Below, in pieces: positions 56,190 to 63,864 of a stretch of 64,000 bases of DNA. Every line of letters starts with the position of its first letter. Position 1 is the stretch's first letter. The position numbers were made by a program, and so were the translations under genes. The DNA is from an uncultured Clostridium sp. (GTDB lineage Bacteria; Bacillota; Clostridia; Clostridiales; Clostridiaceae): assembly GCA_900548455.1 (NCBI GenBank), contig URKQ01000005.1, forward strand, positions 111,431 to 175,430, given 5' to 3'. The notes beneath the pieces were generated by a model that was not told the DNA's origin, searched no databases, and was given only the letters and a program-made list of their open reading frames with translations.

Positions 56190-56235
56190 TTCTAATCTCT
56201 CCTCCATATATGCTTATTAATTTACATTGTATTTT

Positions 56236-56334
56236 TTAATTATTTTCTTCTTTTACACACTCTCTAGTAATATAATTAATTATTATTTCTGAAATTAAAT
56301 CTATTATTTCTTTGCAACTATTAATATTATTCAT
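56236..56334 (-). CDS. Small hypothetical protein (32 aa)
   Basis: An ATG with AAGGAG 8 bases upstream opens a 32-codon frame ending in TAA. The product is a single amphipathic helix with a hydrophobic middle (EIIDLISEIIINYI) and two Cys. It lies in the gap between the primase and the 137-aa unknown gene. The ribosome-binding site is the main support; function unknown. Confidence 0.4.
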   Translation of the reverse strand: MNNINSCKEIIDLISEIIINYITRECVKEENN

Positions 56335-56358
56335 TTTACTAACTCCTTTTATCTTGAA

Positions 56359-56397
56359 ATTATCGACATTATCGAAGTATTGAACCACGATAATGTC
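56359..56397. promoter_or_regulatory. ATTATCGA direct/inverted repeat after primase gene
   Basis: ATTATCGA occurs at 56359-56366 and 56368-56375; GACATTATCG (56365-56374) faces CGATAATGTC (56388-56397), a perfect 10-bp inverted repeat. It lies directly downstream of the primase gene and upstream of the small ORF. It belongs to the same motif family as 55711-55762 and 59410-59451. Confidence 0.5.
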
Positions 56398-56406
56398 ATT
56401 AATAAA

Positions 56407-58953
56407 TTAAAAATCAATTACTTCTGATTCTGATTGTATAAAATTAGCTATATCGGATACTTCCATTGATGATTGTCCACAAATAAGTTCTTTAGGACTT
56501 TTACGGATTTCAATTTTCCTCCCTAAACTAGTATTGCTTGTAGAAAATGTTATTCCCTCCATAAGAAGATTAGATTTTAATTCATTTAATCTTCTACTAA
56601 GTACATTAGGTTCTTTTGCCCATAGCTTTGATTGAATATCAATCTTTTCATCTTCTGCAATGGAGTTTAGAACTTCTAATAATTTAGATGCTGACCCTTC
56701 AAAATACTGTGTATTTTCCATTAATCTAATAATTGCTGTTGCAATTGGATTTGAGCTAACTGCTTCATCATTAGCTTTATGTTGGTTATTAAGGTAGGCT
56801 TTTAAAAACTTTTCTCCACCAATACCACAAGCTTCTGCTATAGCATATCCCCATCTAGTAAAGTCAGCCATTCTTCCTAGCTTCTTTAACTTTACACTAG
56901 GATAAATAGTTAACGCTTTTGATATAGTACTAAATATAGCTCCTAACATTTTAGGTTTATCTCTGTTAAACTCTTCCCATACTTCACTTTCTTCCTTTCT
57001 TTCATCTTCGGATATTCTTTCAAGTCCTAAAAGTAAACTTCTATCTAATAAATCTGGTCTTGTTGCTACAACATTTATTCCATTAAGAATTACTGGTACT
57101 TTATATTCATATATATTCTCCTCATCATCTGTATAAAGCTTTCTTCTACTAAATCCTCCCCCTGTAGCAGCTGTGCATAATATGTCACTCTTTTCTGCTG
57201 AAATACTATCTATGTTATCAAAACATGGTAAGTAATTATTATGTAAAACTAATGATAAATCTGTTGAACTCTTAGGCATTGATATTACATCTCTTGCTGA
57301 TGGGTCAACTATGCTTCTATCCATTCTCATAGTAGTTGTCTTTGATGCTCCCTTTTCGCCATGATAAACTATTATAGGATTTCCTATACTTAAAAATTTG
57401 GTAACAGTACTAACAGTATGTAAAATTTTATCTTCATCTGTCTTAAATCTATAATGTTTATTAATTATAGATATGTCATCATACTCTTCTGGTAAAACCT
57501 GTGGTTTCATTGTCTTACGTCTTATAAATAATATTTGTCCACTATTATCAAGCTTCCAACCTTCCGTAGTAATTTTTATGAATGACCATTCCTTATCACC
57601 TAGGTCATAATAAATAGCTCCTTCTCTTTCCGTGCACCTTTTAGCTACATTAATCTCTTCTCCATCATATTGAGCTAAAGCTTCTAATACACTTACTGCT
57701 TGATTAATTGAATCCTTAGATGGAGCTTTTTTAGTTTCTTTGAAAAATCGCTTAACTAAAAAAGATTTATAGTCCTGTCCATTAACTTTAAGTACTAACG
57801 GATTTCCTTCTCTCTTTATGGCTACATACTTTTCATTTAATTCATTATGAAAAAACTCATCTTCTTCATTCATTGCCATTTCAATCATTATATCTGCTTG
57901 ACTTTTTTTCTCCTCTTTTAGATTTTTATTTCTACTTTTTTTACCTTCATAGCGCTCCCTAAGAGTTTTCCAACTCTCATGGGAACAGCTATCATGATGG
58001 CACTTAGCACTTATTCCACCTTCATGAAATTGAGTTATTGAAGCTGATTTATCTGTATGTTTTTCATTCCAAGGACACCTTTTCAATACATAACAAGTTC
58101 TATCTGACTCATCTTTTATTCTATCTATATCTATTCCATACGTATCTAGCCATTCTTTAACGTCAATTTTACTTTGAATTTTGCTAGTATTACTTTTCTT
58201 TTTAGCTTTAGTTTTATTTCCCTTTTTAGGCATAAGCTCTGCTATCTTATTTATTAAAACTTCCTCTACTACTTCAAATTTTTCTGGTACATCTACAATT
58301 CTTGACCTTCTATGGGGTCTTCCTTCAATGCTATCTCCTTTACAAGCAATAGTTCCATAAAGCTTGGTTATTCTAGCTGGATTATAATTAGTAGTATCGA
58401 CTTTTGCTTTCTCTGTACTGAATTTATTATCTAGCACTTGTAAAAAAACTTTTATATTTTCAGTTACTTCCTTAGTATTAGGTAAATCTAACTTATATAA
58501 TAAGTGATATCCATTTCCACTACACGCTTTAACTGGTTGTGGAAATTCATTATCATCTAAAAACAACTTAACTTCATCAGCAATTTTATTAGCATATTCA
58601 AGTTCTTCATCAGTTGATGAAATTCCTGATGCTCTGCATGGGTCAATATCAATAAGTAGTAATTTTCTTCTTATAATATCTGAATCTGATGTAGTATGTT
58701 GTGCATAATCTAGCAACTTATCCTTTGCTCTTGCCATTAAATCATCTGAAAAAACATTAAGTGTGAAAAAAATATTATCTACACCATCGTATTTCTGAAT
58801 ATCACTTAAAAGCTTGTTCTTATCAATGTAGTATCCACTTCTAGTTCCCTTTTTTGTTTTAAGCATTCTAATCTCTAATGGATTTTCCATCTTTTCTAAA
58901 ACATTTAACCCTTTCATTACTTCTTCTCTTAATTTTAAATTGTTATTACTCAT
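56407..58953 (-). CDS. Primase-polymerase (AEP type)/ATPase replication protein
   Basis: The 848-aa protein has an N-terminal archaeo-eukaryotic-type primase domain: IDIDPCR (Asp102, Asp104), CSGNGYH (144-150) and NPARITKLYGT (191-201). A Cys/His cluster (CPWNEKH ... CHHDSCSHESW, residues 293-327) looks like a zinc-binding region. The second half is an ATPase/helicase-like domain with Walker A GEKGASKTT (532-540), a Walker-B-like LPCFDNID and an Arg finger-like RPDLLDRSLLL. It should start replication of the excised element. AGGAGG precedes the ATG. It is the largest gene of the element. Confidence 0.88.
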   Translation of the reverse strand: MSNNNLKLREEVMKGLNVLEKMENPLEIRMLKTKKGTRSGYYIDKNKLLSDIQKYDGVDNIFFTLNVFSDDLMARAKDKLLDYAQHTTSDSDIIRRKLLLIDIDPCRASGISSTDEELEYANKIADEVKLFLDDNEFPQPVKACSGNGYHLLYKLDLPNTKEVTENIKVFLQVLDNKFSTEKAKVDTTNYNPARITKLYGTIACKGDSIEGRPHRRSRIVDVPEKFEVVEEVLINKIAELMPKKGNKTKAKKKSNTSKIQSKIDVKEWLDTYGIDIDRIKDESDRTCYVLKRCPWNEKHTDKSASITQFHEGGISAKCHHDSCSHESWKTLRERYEGKKSRNKNLKEEKKSQADIMIEMAMNEEDEFFHNELNEKYVAIKREGNPLVLKVNGQDYKSFLVKRFFKETKKAPSKDSINQAVSVLEALAQYDGEEINVAKRCTEREGAIYYDLGDKEWSFIKITTEGWKLDNSGQILFIRRKTMKPQVLPEEYDDISIINKHYRFKTDEDKILHTVSTVTKFLSIGNPIIVYHGEKGASKTTTMRMDRSIVDPSARDVISMPKSSTDLSLVLHNNYLPCFDNIDSISAEKSDILCTAATGGGFSRRKLYTDDEENIYEYKVPVILNGINVVATRPDLLDRSLLLGLERISEDERKEESEVWEEFNRDKPKMLGAIFSTISKALTIYPSVKLKKLGRMADFTRWGYAIAEACGIGGEKFLKAYLNNQHKANDEAVSSNPIATAIIRLMENTQYFEGSASKLLEVLNSIAEDEKIDIQSKLWAKEPNVLSRRLNELKSNLLMEGITFSTSNTSLGRKIEIRKSPKELICGQSSMEVSDIANFIQSESEVIDF

Positions 58954-59409
58954 TCTTCTTCCTCCTAGCCTTTGTAAACGTTTACTAAACTACATAGTAT
59001 AAACCAATTTGCTATCTTTTCCTATAAATAAATCGAATTATTATTTATATTTATTCATAGCTTATATTGTTTTATTTACTTTATATTTTGTATTATACCA
59101 ATATTTTTTAATATGTAAACACCCTCAACCTTTGCTATATCAAGGCTTCCACGTATTTTAATTCACTATTTTTCAGTTACATTCATCGCCTTCCAACCCA
59201 AGACTTCCTGGCATAAAAACCTAATCAACTTTTTAAGCCTAGATTTCCTTACTCTTAACCAAATTCCAACCAACCCATTGATTCCACTTGGTTTATAGCC
59301 ATTTTTGCTCTTATGTATTTTATTTCCCTTTGCATATTTATACTTAAATTACTTCATTTTTGCATAAATATTTTTTATTTTTTTTAGTTTTTCCTAATTG
59401 TACTTAAAA
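58954..59409. other. Gene-free region upstream of the primase gene
   Basis: No credible ORF is present. The stretch 59150-59300 is richer in C than G on the plus strand, with several CCAACC-type words, and is less AT-rich than the rest of the element. It may hold the origin and the primase promoter, but no iteron set was recognised in this part. Confidence 0.45.
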
Positions 59410-59451
59410 ATATCGTTGTTATCGTATTATATATAACGGTAACAACGATAT
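59410..59451. promoter_or_regulatory. 42-base palindrome with ATATCGTTGTTA arms
   Basis: ATATCGTTGTTA (59410-59421) faces TAACAACGATAT (59440-59451), a perfect 12-bp inverted repeat, with partial symmetry in the centre. Eighteen bases (59407-59424) recur exactly, inverted, at 62243-62260. It lies between the TM2-protein terminator and the primase leader. Candidate operator or origin. Confidence 0.6.
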
Positions 59452-59487
59452 ATTCCCCCTAAAAAAACACCTTACATCATATTTTAC

Positions 59488-59536
59488 AAAAAAAAATCAC
59501 TAAATATCTATTAAAAATTTAATAAATATCTAGTGA
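59488..59536 (-). terminator. Terminator of TM2-protein gene
   Basis: A 19-bp imperfect stem (two mismatches) with TCACTA/TAGTGA base is followed on the minus strand by nine T, just after the stop codon. Confidence 0.75.
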
Positions 59537-59550
59537 AAATTTATTTATAA

Positions 59551-60009
59551 TTAGACTAATTCCTCACCTGTTGCAGTTTTCATTTTTCCTCTAAAAATAT
59601 TTACAGCATCTACTATTGACCATACGTTATTAACTAAAACTAAAGGCTCAAAGAATATTATTGCTATTAAAAATATTGCTACTTGGATAAATCCTTTTTC
59701 TTTATAGCCTAAATAAAAATTATGAATTCCTATAGCTCCTAACAATATTGCTGAAATACCAGCTACTACTTTAGAATTTCCTATTGGTTTACCTGTCCCA
59801 TTACTTCCTTTTAAACTATTAGATATGTTTATTTTTGAATTCTTTAATTTACATCCACAATTTAAACATACTTCTGCTCCTTCTTTATTCTTAACTTCTG
59901 TACCACATTCACTACAGTAATTATTACCTTGTCCTTTATTTGTTCCACAATGAACACATACAACAGCTTTTTCATTCTTAAATTTATTTCCACATTCTTT
60001 ACAATACAT
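59551..60009 (-). CDS. Zinc-ribbon/TM2 domain membrane protein
   Basis: The 152-aa protein has two zinc ribbons in residues 1-52 with four CxxC pairs (C3/C6, C18/C21, C32/C35, C48/C51), a Ser/Asn/Gly-rich linker, and a C-terminal TM2 domain with two membrane helices (about 80-125) including GIHNFYLGYKEKGFIQV. The linker joins a cytoplasmic zinc-ribbon head to the membrane. TM2 proteins are frequent on bacterial islands; function unknown. It begins 3 bases after the Mor-like gene and is cotranscribed with it. Confidence 0.88.
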   Translation of the reverse strand: MYCKECGNKFKNEKAVVCVHCGTNKGQGNNYCSECGTEVKNKEGAEVCLNCGCKLKNSKINISNSLKGSNGTGKPIGNSKVVAGISAILLGAIGIHNFYLGYKEKGFIQVAIFLIAIIFFEPLVLVNNVWSIVDAVNIFRGKMKTATGEELV

Positions 60010-60012
60010 AAT

Positions 60013-60297
60013 TTATACCTCCACTTTTTCCTTATTTTTTTCTCTAATTATTTCCTTACTTATAACTTGTTGTAGCCAATTACACGTATATCCTAATTTC
60101 CTTGACAACTCTTTTAAGTTTTTACCATTATAGTTTTTATTTAAGTATTCTAATATGTAACTTTTAGAATATAATCTCATTGGAAAAGTTACTTGCTGAC
60201 CTCTGTAATTCTCATATATCTTTAATGTAATCTCCTCTCCCAATACTTCCACCATATCTTTATAAATACCACTATAATTTTCACTCTTTTTACTCAT
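60013..60297 (-). CDS. Mor-like helix-turn-helix regulator
   Basis: The 94-aa protein resembles the Mor transcription activator family: an N-terminal helical part with YRGQQVTFPMRLYSKSYILEYL and a C-terminal HTH with GKNLKELSRKLGYTCNWLQQVISKE. Mor-type proteins activate phage or element middle genes. AGGAGGAG precedes the ATG. A 16-bp perfect palindrome (60368-60406) lies upstream and may be its operator. The family call rests on pattern similarity only. Confidence 0.6.
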   Translation of the reverse strand: MSKKSENYSGIYKDMVEVLGEEITLKIYENYRGQQVTFPMRLYSKSYILEYLNKNYNGKNLKELSRKLGYTCNWLQQVISKEIIREKNKEKVEV

Positions 60298-60367
60298 ACA
60301 TATATTTACTCCTCCTTTTCATTTATAATATAAATAATAACCTCACTTACATTTTTTGTAATGTTGA

Positions 60368-60406
60368 TTATATATGTGATTTTCTATTGTAAAATCACAT
60401 ATATAA
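60368..60406. promoter_or_regulatory. Perfect 16-bp inverted repeat upstream of Mor-like gene
   Basis: Arms 60368-60383 and 60391-60406 are fully complementary around a 7-base loop (CTATTGT). No T run follows on either strand, so it is an operator or RNA structure rather than a terminator. Confidence 0.55.
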
Positions 60407-60471
60407 TTTCAATATCTAAAAATAGACATTGAAACTTTTGTATTAATATTACTTATCTGAATCATTAATAT

Positions 60472-60517
60472 AAAAAGAGTTAATGCTCCTAAAGTATAGA
60501 AACATTAACTCTTTTTT
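60472..60517. terminator. Bidirectional terminator
   Basis: A 14-bp perfect stem (60472-60485 with 60503-60516) with A and T runs at its base separates the upstream small genes of the element from the Mor-like gene. Confidence 0.75.
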
Positions 60518-60634
60518 TAATTTTATTTATTGGTATTATATATAATTTAATTATTATTAATTGTATATATTTATTCTTTATTTTTTATTCCTTTTTTCTC
60601 TCTATTCTGGATTATACTTTTTATTTATTTTATT

Positions 60635-60700
60635 AAGGCTTTAGCCCCCCTATCCCCCCGTCACTCCTTTCGAGTTCCGAATTCCCTCTTTCAAAGTTCC
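60635..60700. other. C-rich tract with imperfect direct repeats in gene-free region
   Basis: The gene-free stretch 60298-60944 contains an abrupt C-rich block, GCCCCCCTATCCCCCCGTC (60644-60662), followed by imperfect direct repeats CTTTCGAGTTCC and CTTTCAAAGTTCC (60667-60700). Its composition differs sharply from the AT-rich surroundings. A transfer origin, packaging site or single-strand origin is possible; none is proven. Confidence 0.45.
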
Positions 60701-60944
60701 ATTATTTATATGTTTTATCTTTTTTCATTTTTTTATTTTTAAGTAAAATTAGTGACCTAAAACTTTTCTATTATCTACTTATTCAATTTAAAAGCAACTT
60801 ATTTAGCTCTTTTTTTGAGCTTTTTCAATCTAATGGCTACTTTTCTTCACTATCTAAAAAATCTCTGTTTTCTGATGTGTTTTTGTTGCTTTTTGCCCTA
60901 TTTCTATCTATCATCATATAGCTTTTTTAACTTATCTTATATTG

Positions 60945-61028
60945 TTACTTATTATTTACTGCTTCTATTGAAGTAGCAACAACTGTTAATATAGTACCAA
61001 CTACTTTTATTACCGTTATAATATCCAT
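60945..61028 (-). CDS. Small hydrophobic peptide (27 aa), coupled to upstream gene
   Basis: The ATG directly follows the TAG stop of the 118-aa gene, with AAGGAGGTGA inside the end of that gene as ribosome-binding site at ideal spacing. The product is one membrane-spanning segment rich in Val, Ile and Thr with a short charged end. Size and hydrophobicity recall small toxins or holin-like peptides, but nothing proves this. Too short for standard gene finders. Confidence 0.55.
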   Translation of the reverse strand: MDIITVIKVVGTILTVVATSIEAVNNK

Positions 61029-61385
61029 CTATCTCACCTCCTTTAAATATGTATAAATATATGAGTAACTATCTCTTACAGGAACTAATTTGATTACATA
61101 CTTAGCAACTTGTAAATCTATATAGACTAATGTTTCATTATCATATCCTCTACCATTACAAAAACTTACTACAGTATCAAAACTCTTTATTAAATCAAAC
61201 TGAATGTAGTTTAATTCTTTCTGCAACTTCTTTAAATCTATTTCCTTTTTATCATTTAACTTAATTATTAAATCTCTAGGATTCCATTGATTAGCTAATC
61301 CTCCATCGTAGAAATCAAAACGCATTACTCCTAGTAGCTCTTTAGAACTATACTCAAAAATCTTTTCTTTACTTAGTTCTTTCAT
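61029..61385 (-). CDS. Hypothetical protein of the element
   Basis: I do not recognise this 118-aa protein. It is soluble, with a helical N terminus and beta-rich C-terminal half ending in Tyr/Ser-rich strands (RDSYSYIYTYLKEV). AGGAGG precedes the ATG. It begins 11 bases after the DUF960 gene and ends directly before the 27-aa peptide, so the three are cotranscribed. Confidence 0.6.
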   Translation of the reverse strand: MKELSKEKIFEYSSKELLGVMRFDFYDGGLANQWNPRDLIIKLNDKKEIDLKKLQKELNYIQFDLIKSFDTVVSFCNGRGYDNETLVYIDLQVAKYVIKLVPVRDSYSYIYTYLKEVR

Positions 61386-61396
61386 CTTATTACCTC

Positions 61397-61702
61397 CTAA
61401 TATTCTTCTGCTAACATCATAGTTGAGTATTCATAATCATCTATAACGAAAACTTTTATGTTTCCATTAACCTCTATATTTTCTAAATCTATAACATACT
61501 TTTCTTTATACTCTGGAACTTCTTGACTATGTTCAATTACAATTCCTTCTTCACATTTTCTTATCTTAAAAACTTGTAAGTAATCTAACTCATTTCCCTC
61601 TTCATTTAATTTATCAATCATACTCCAAATTATAAGCTGTAATCTTAAATCTAACTTTTCATTAGCTCCTCTCGTTATATATCTGCTCTCTTTCTTAAAC
61701 AT
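61397..61702 (-). CDS. DUF960 family protein
   Basis: The 101-aa protein matches the DUF960 pattern: the N-terminal SRYITRGANEKLDLRLQLIIW, then ELDYLQVFKIRKCEEGIVIEHSQEVPEYKEKY. DUF960 proteins are frequent on conjugative and phage-related elements of firmicutes; their function is unknown. AGGAGGA precedes the ATG. It opens the group with the 118-aa protein and the 27-aa peptide, after a terminator at 61726-61760. Confidence 0.8.
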   Translation of the reverse strand: MFKKESRYITRGANEKLDLRLQLIIWSMIDKLNEEGNELDYLQVFKIRKCEEGIVIEHSQEVPEYKEKYVIDLENIEVNGNIKVFVIDDYEYSTMMLAEEY

Positions 61703-61725
61703 CTTAATCCTCCTAAAAATAATAA

Positions 61726-61760
61726 AGCTACCTAATTACTTTTCTTGTAATTAAGTAGCT
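61726..61760 (-). terminator. Terminator-like hairpin before DUF960 gene
   Basis: AGCTACCTAATTAC (61726-61739) pairs with GTAATTAAGTAGCT (61747-61760), one mismatch. The minus-strand tail TTTATTATTTTT is U-rich. It overlaps the end of the 100-aa gene. Confidence 0.65.
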
Positions 61761-62061
61761 ATTTTAATTCTTGCTTCAACATTTCTATGAATTCATCTGA
61801 AAATACTTTCTCTTTAATGGACTTCTTTATTAACTCCATTAACTCTAATTCAGTTACATCAAGACTTCTTGGAATATAAGTCTCATCACCTCTTCTAGTA
61901 GATTTATATACACAGAATCTTATTTCATTCCTTTTTAGTTCCTTGATATATATCTTTTCTATTGTATATGTATATTCATCATCTCCAACTTTTCCTTGAT
62001 TTATTATCTTACAATACTTAGTTTCCTTGATTATCTTATCCTCTTTTATATTCTTACTCAC
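61759..62061 (-). CDS. Hypothetical protein of the element
   Basis: I do not recognise this 100-aa protein. It starts at GTG, with GGAGGT 9 bases upstream; no in-frame ATG occurs nearby. It is highly charged, with beta-like middle strands (YTYTIEKIYIKELKRNEIRFCVY) and a helical end (ELELMELIKKSIKEKVFSDEFIEMLKQEL). It follows the 109-aa gene after about 17 bases on the same strand. Confidence 0.55.
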   Translation of the reverse strand: MSKNIKEDKIIKETKYCKIINQGKVGDDEYTYTIEKIYIKELKRNEIRFCVYKSTRRGDETYIPRSLDVTELELMELIKKSIKEKVFSDEFIEMLKQELK

Positions 62062-62078
62062 ATTAAATTAACCTCCAT

Positions 62079-62408
62079 TTATTCTAATAGGAACTTAGAA
62101 AGTTCTTCTGTTGTTACTACTACAATTGCATAATCACTTGAAAGCAAAAATAAGGAAGAAGTCCAATTAACTCCTTCCTTACATTCAATAATATCAGTAT
62201 ATTCTGGTATTAAACCTTGTAACTTATCTTTCTTTAACATTTCGATAACAACGATATTTTCTGCTATAACTATATATCCTCCTAAATCTTTCTCTATATC
62301 TCTATTAGCTCCATAATTTTCACCTAATACATTAATGACGTCTAAAACATTACTGATTACTTCTATAGGATATCCTTTTAATTGATTTTTTAAATAAACC
62401 TTTTTCAT
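62079..62408 (-). CDS. Hypothetical protein of the element
   Basis: I do not recognise this protein of 109 aa. The start is set at the ATG with AGAAGGGAG upstream; the longer frame to 62465 would run through a perfect hairpin and has no ribosome-binding site. It is a mixed alpha/beta soluble protein. A stretch of its coding sequence (62243-62260) repeats exactly, inverted, the 18-base motif of the palindrome at 59407-59424. It is the first gene of the element on this strand. Confidence 0.55.
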   Translation of the reverse strand: MKKVYLKNQLKGYPIEVISNVLDVINVLGENYGANRDIEKDLGGYIVIAENIVVIEMLKKDKLQGLIPEYTDIIECKEGVNWTSSLFLLSSDYAIVVVTTEELSKFLLE

Positions 62409-62437
62409 TATAAATTTCTCCCTTCTAAGAAAGTAAA

Positions 62438-62475
62438 AAACTTTTACTTGTATACATAAATACAAGTAAAAGTTT
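62438..62475. terminator. 15-bp hairpin at the right edge of the element
   Basis: AAACTTTTACTTGTA (62438-62452) pairs perfectly with 62461-62475. On the minus strand it is followed by TTT and further T, so it can stop transcription arriving from the MFS gene; it may also act on the promoter of the 109-aa gene just downstream. It is close to the presumed element boundary. Confidence 0.6.
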
Positions 62476-62637
62476 GTTTTTCTAAGTTAATAATATATAT
62501 TTAATTTATCTTTTAATACAGTAATTAACCTAATTCTAATATTGTAATTTAAAAGTGTTTTTGAAGATTTCTACAAAAAATTTACGAACCTTCTTGTATT
62601 GTTCAATCAAATTATCTTCATTTTTAATCCCTTATAT

Positions 62638-63864
62638 TTATGATATTTTTTTATCCATTATCATAGAAATAATATATAACACTAATACTGGTGCTACTAA
62701 TAATGAAGTACATACTATACCAATACTTACTGAAATATTTGTAGCTATGATTCCTATAATCGGTCCACCTAAAATTTGACCTAAGGAATTCATTTGTCCA
62801 TTTATAGAAAGCACAGTAGCTCTAGAATTATCATCTATATGCCCATTTAACCACGCACTGAATATAGGTTCATTTATAATTCTAAAGGTATTTGTTGCCA
62901 AATAAGCTATTAACATTAAACTAAAGTTTTTTGTAAGAGCAAATATCAACATAGACGATATATAAAGTATATTTATACATAATAATAGTTTTCCATTTTT
63001 CCTATTATCCTCATTCTTAAGATTCTTTGCCATAAAATGCATTACTATGAAGCTCAATATCATTCCTAAAATTCCAAAAATTCCAAACCAAGTCACTGAA
63101 CTAAGGTTTCCAAGTTTAGGAAGTGTAGTATCTTGTAAAAAATGCGCATTAGAAAGTCTATCATAACCTTCACTTGATAATCCATAAAATAAAGTTACTG
63201 CAAGTAAAATCATAATTATAGATTTACTTTTTACAAATTTAAGACCAGATTTAAATGTATATACCATCTTTTTGAATGTATTTAAATCCCCAGGAGCAGA
63301 TGGTTTAAAATTATTTTCTGGCATATATAACCATAAAAATAATGCAAGAATTATAAATAAAACTCCACTAACTATAATAGGAAGCCTTACAGAGAAATTA
63401 GCTATTACAGTGCTTAGTACTATTCCAATAAATGCTCCTATCTGCCCTGCTTGTGCTCCCTTTATATAAATTTCATCTAAATCTTTATTCTTCTCTTCTT
63501 CCGCAATCCAAGCTTCAAGCGAGCCACTGATAAAAGTAGACCCTAATCCCCATACAATCTGTGCTACAAGTACGAAAATAAAACTAGAAATAGAACCTTC
63601 TAAAATAAATCCCACTCCTGTTAAAACTCCCCCAATAACAATAGATAGTTTACGACTATACACATCTGCAACTATACCTGTAGGAATTTCAAATATAAAG
63701 CATGCTAATTCCAAAGTAGTTCCAACAAGTATAAGCTGAAGTGGATTTAAATGAACTATTTCAATGTGATACACTATCATAACTGTAGCTACTAACGAAA
63801 AACACATTGCTGTAATAGCTGAAAATAATAAATAAGTTTTATATGCTGAAAGTTTATTAACCAT
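62638..63864 (-). CDS. MFS transporter
   Basis: The 408-aa protein has about twelve hydrophobic segments and the MFS loop 2-3 motif in FEIPTGIVADVYSRKLSIVIGG (residues 57-78), with a central cytoplasmic loop around residue 195. It is of the drug/unknown exporter type common in firmicutes. Its start region has ATG at 63864 after a normal leader. It is transcribed toward the putative mobile element and lies outside it. The substrate is unknown. Confidence 0.9.
   Translation of the reverse strand: MVNKLSAYKTYLLFSAITAMCFSLVATVMIVYHIEIVHLNPLQLILVGTTLELACFIFEIPTGIVADVYSRKLSIVIGGVLTGVGFILEGSISSFIFVLVAQIVWGLGSTFISGSLEAWIAEEEKNKDLDEIYIKGAQAGQIGAFIGIVLSTVIANFSVRLPIIVSGVLFIILALFLWLYMPENNFKPSAPGDLNTFKKMVYTFKSGLKFVKSKSIIMILLAVTLFYGLSSEGYDRLSNAHFLQDTTLPKLGNLSSVTWFGIFGILGMILSFIVMHFMAKNLKNEDNRKNGKLLLCINILYISSMLIFALTKNFSLMLIAYLATNTFRIINEPIFSAWLNGHIDDNSRATVLSINGQMNSLGQILGGPIIGIIATNISVSIGIVCTSLLVAPVLVLYIISMIMDKKIS

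Larger units (their letters stand above)
53041..62480. mobile_element. Putative integrated element with large serine recombinase and primase-ATPase (approximate limits)
   Basis: All genes from 53053 to 62408 lie on the minus strand and include a large serine recombinase, a primase-polymerase/ATPase, a Mor-like HTH protein, DUF960 and small unknown proteins. No host metabolic gene lies inside. Gene-free stretches with palindromes are frequent, unlike the flanking DNA. No capsid, terminase, portal, relaxase or conjugation gene is seen. Ends were set between the DUF5692 terminator and the first small gene on the left, and before the MFS gene on the right; no att repeat could be identified. Confidence 0.65.

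Noticed and set aside
53044..59408. Shared 14-base word TAATTGTACTTAAA (53044-53057 and 59395-59408) as attachment site pair
   Set aside because: Too short and AT-rich, second copy lies in the middle of the element, and the first overlaps a stop codon; serine recombinase cores can be only 2-3 bases, so no att call is justified.
53041..62480. Complete or decayed prophage
   Set aside because: No capsid, portal, terminase, tail or lysis gene recognised in any frame.
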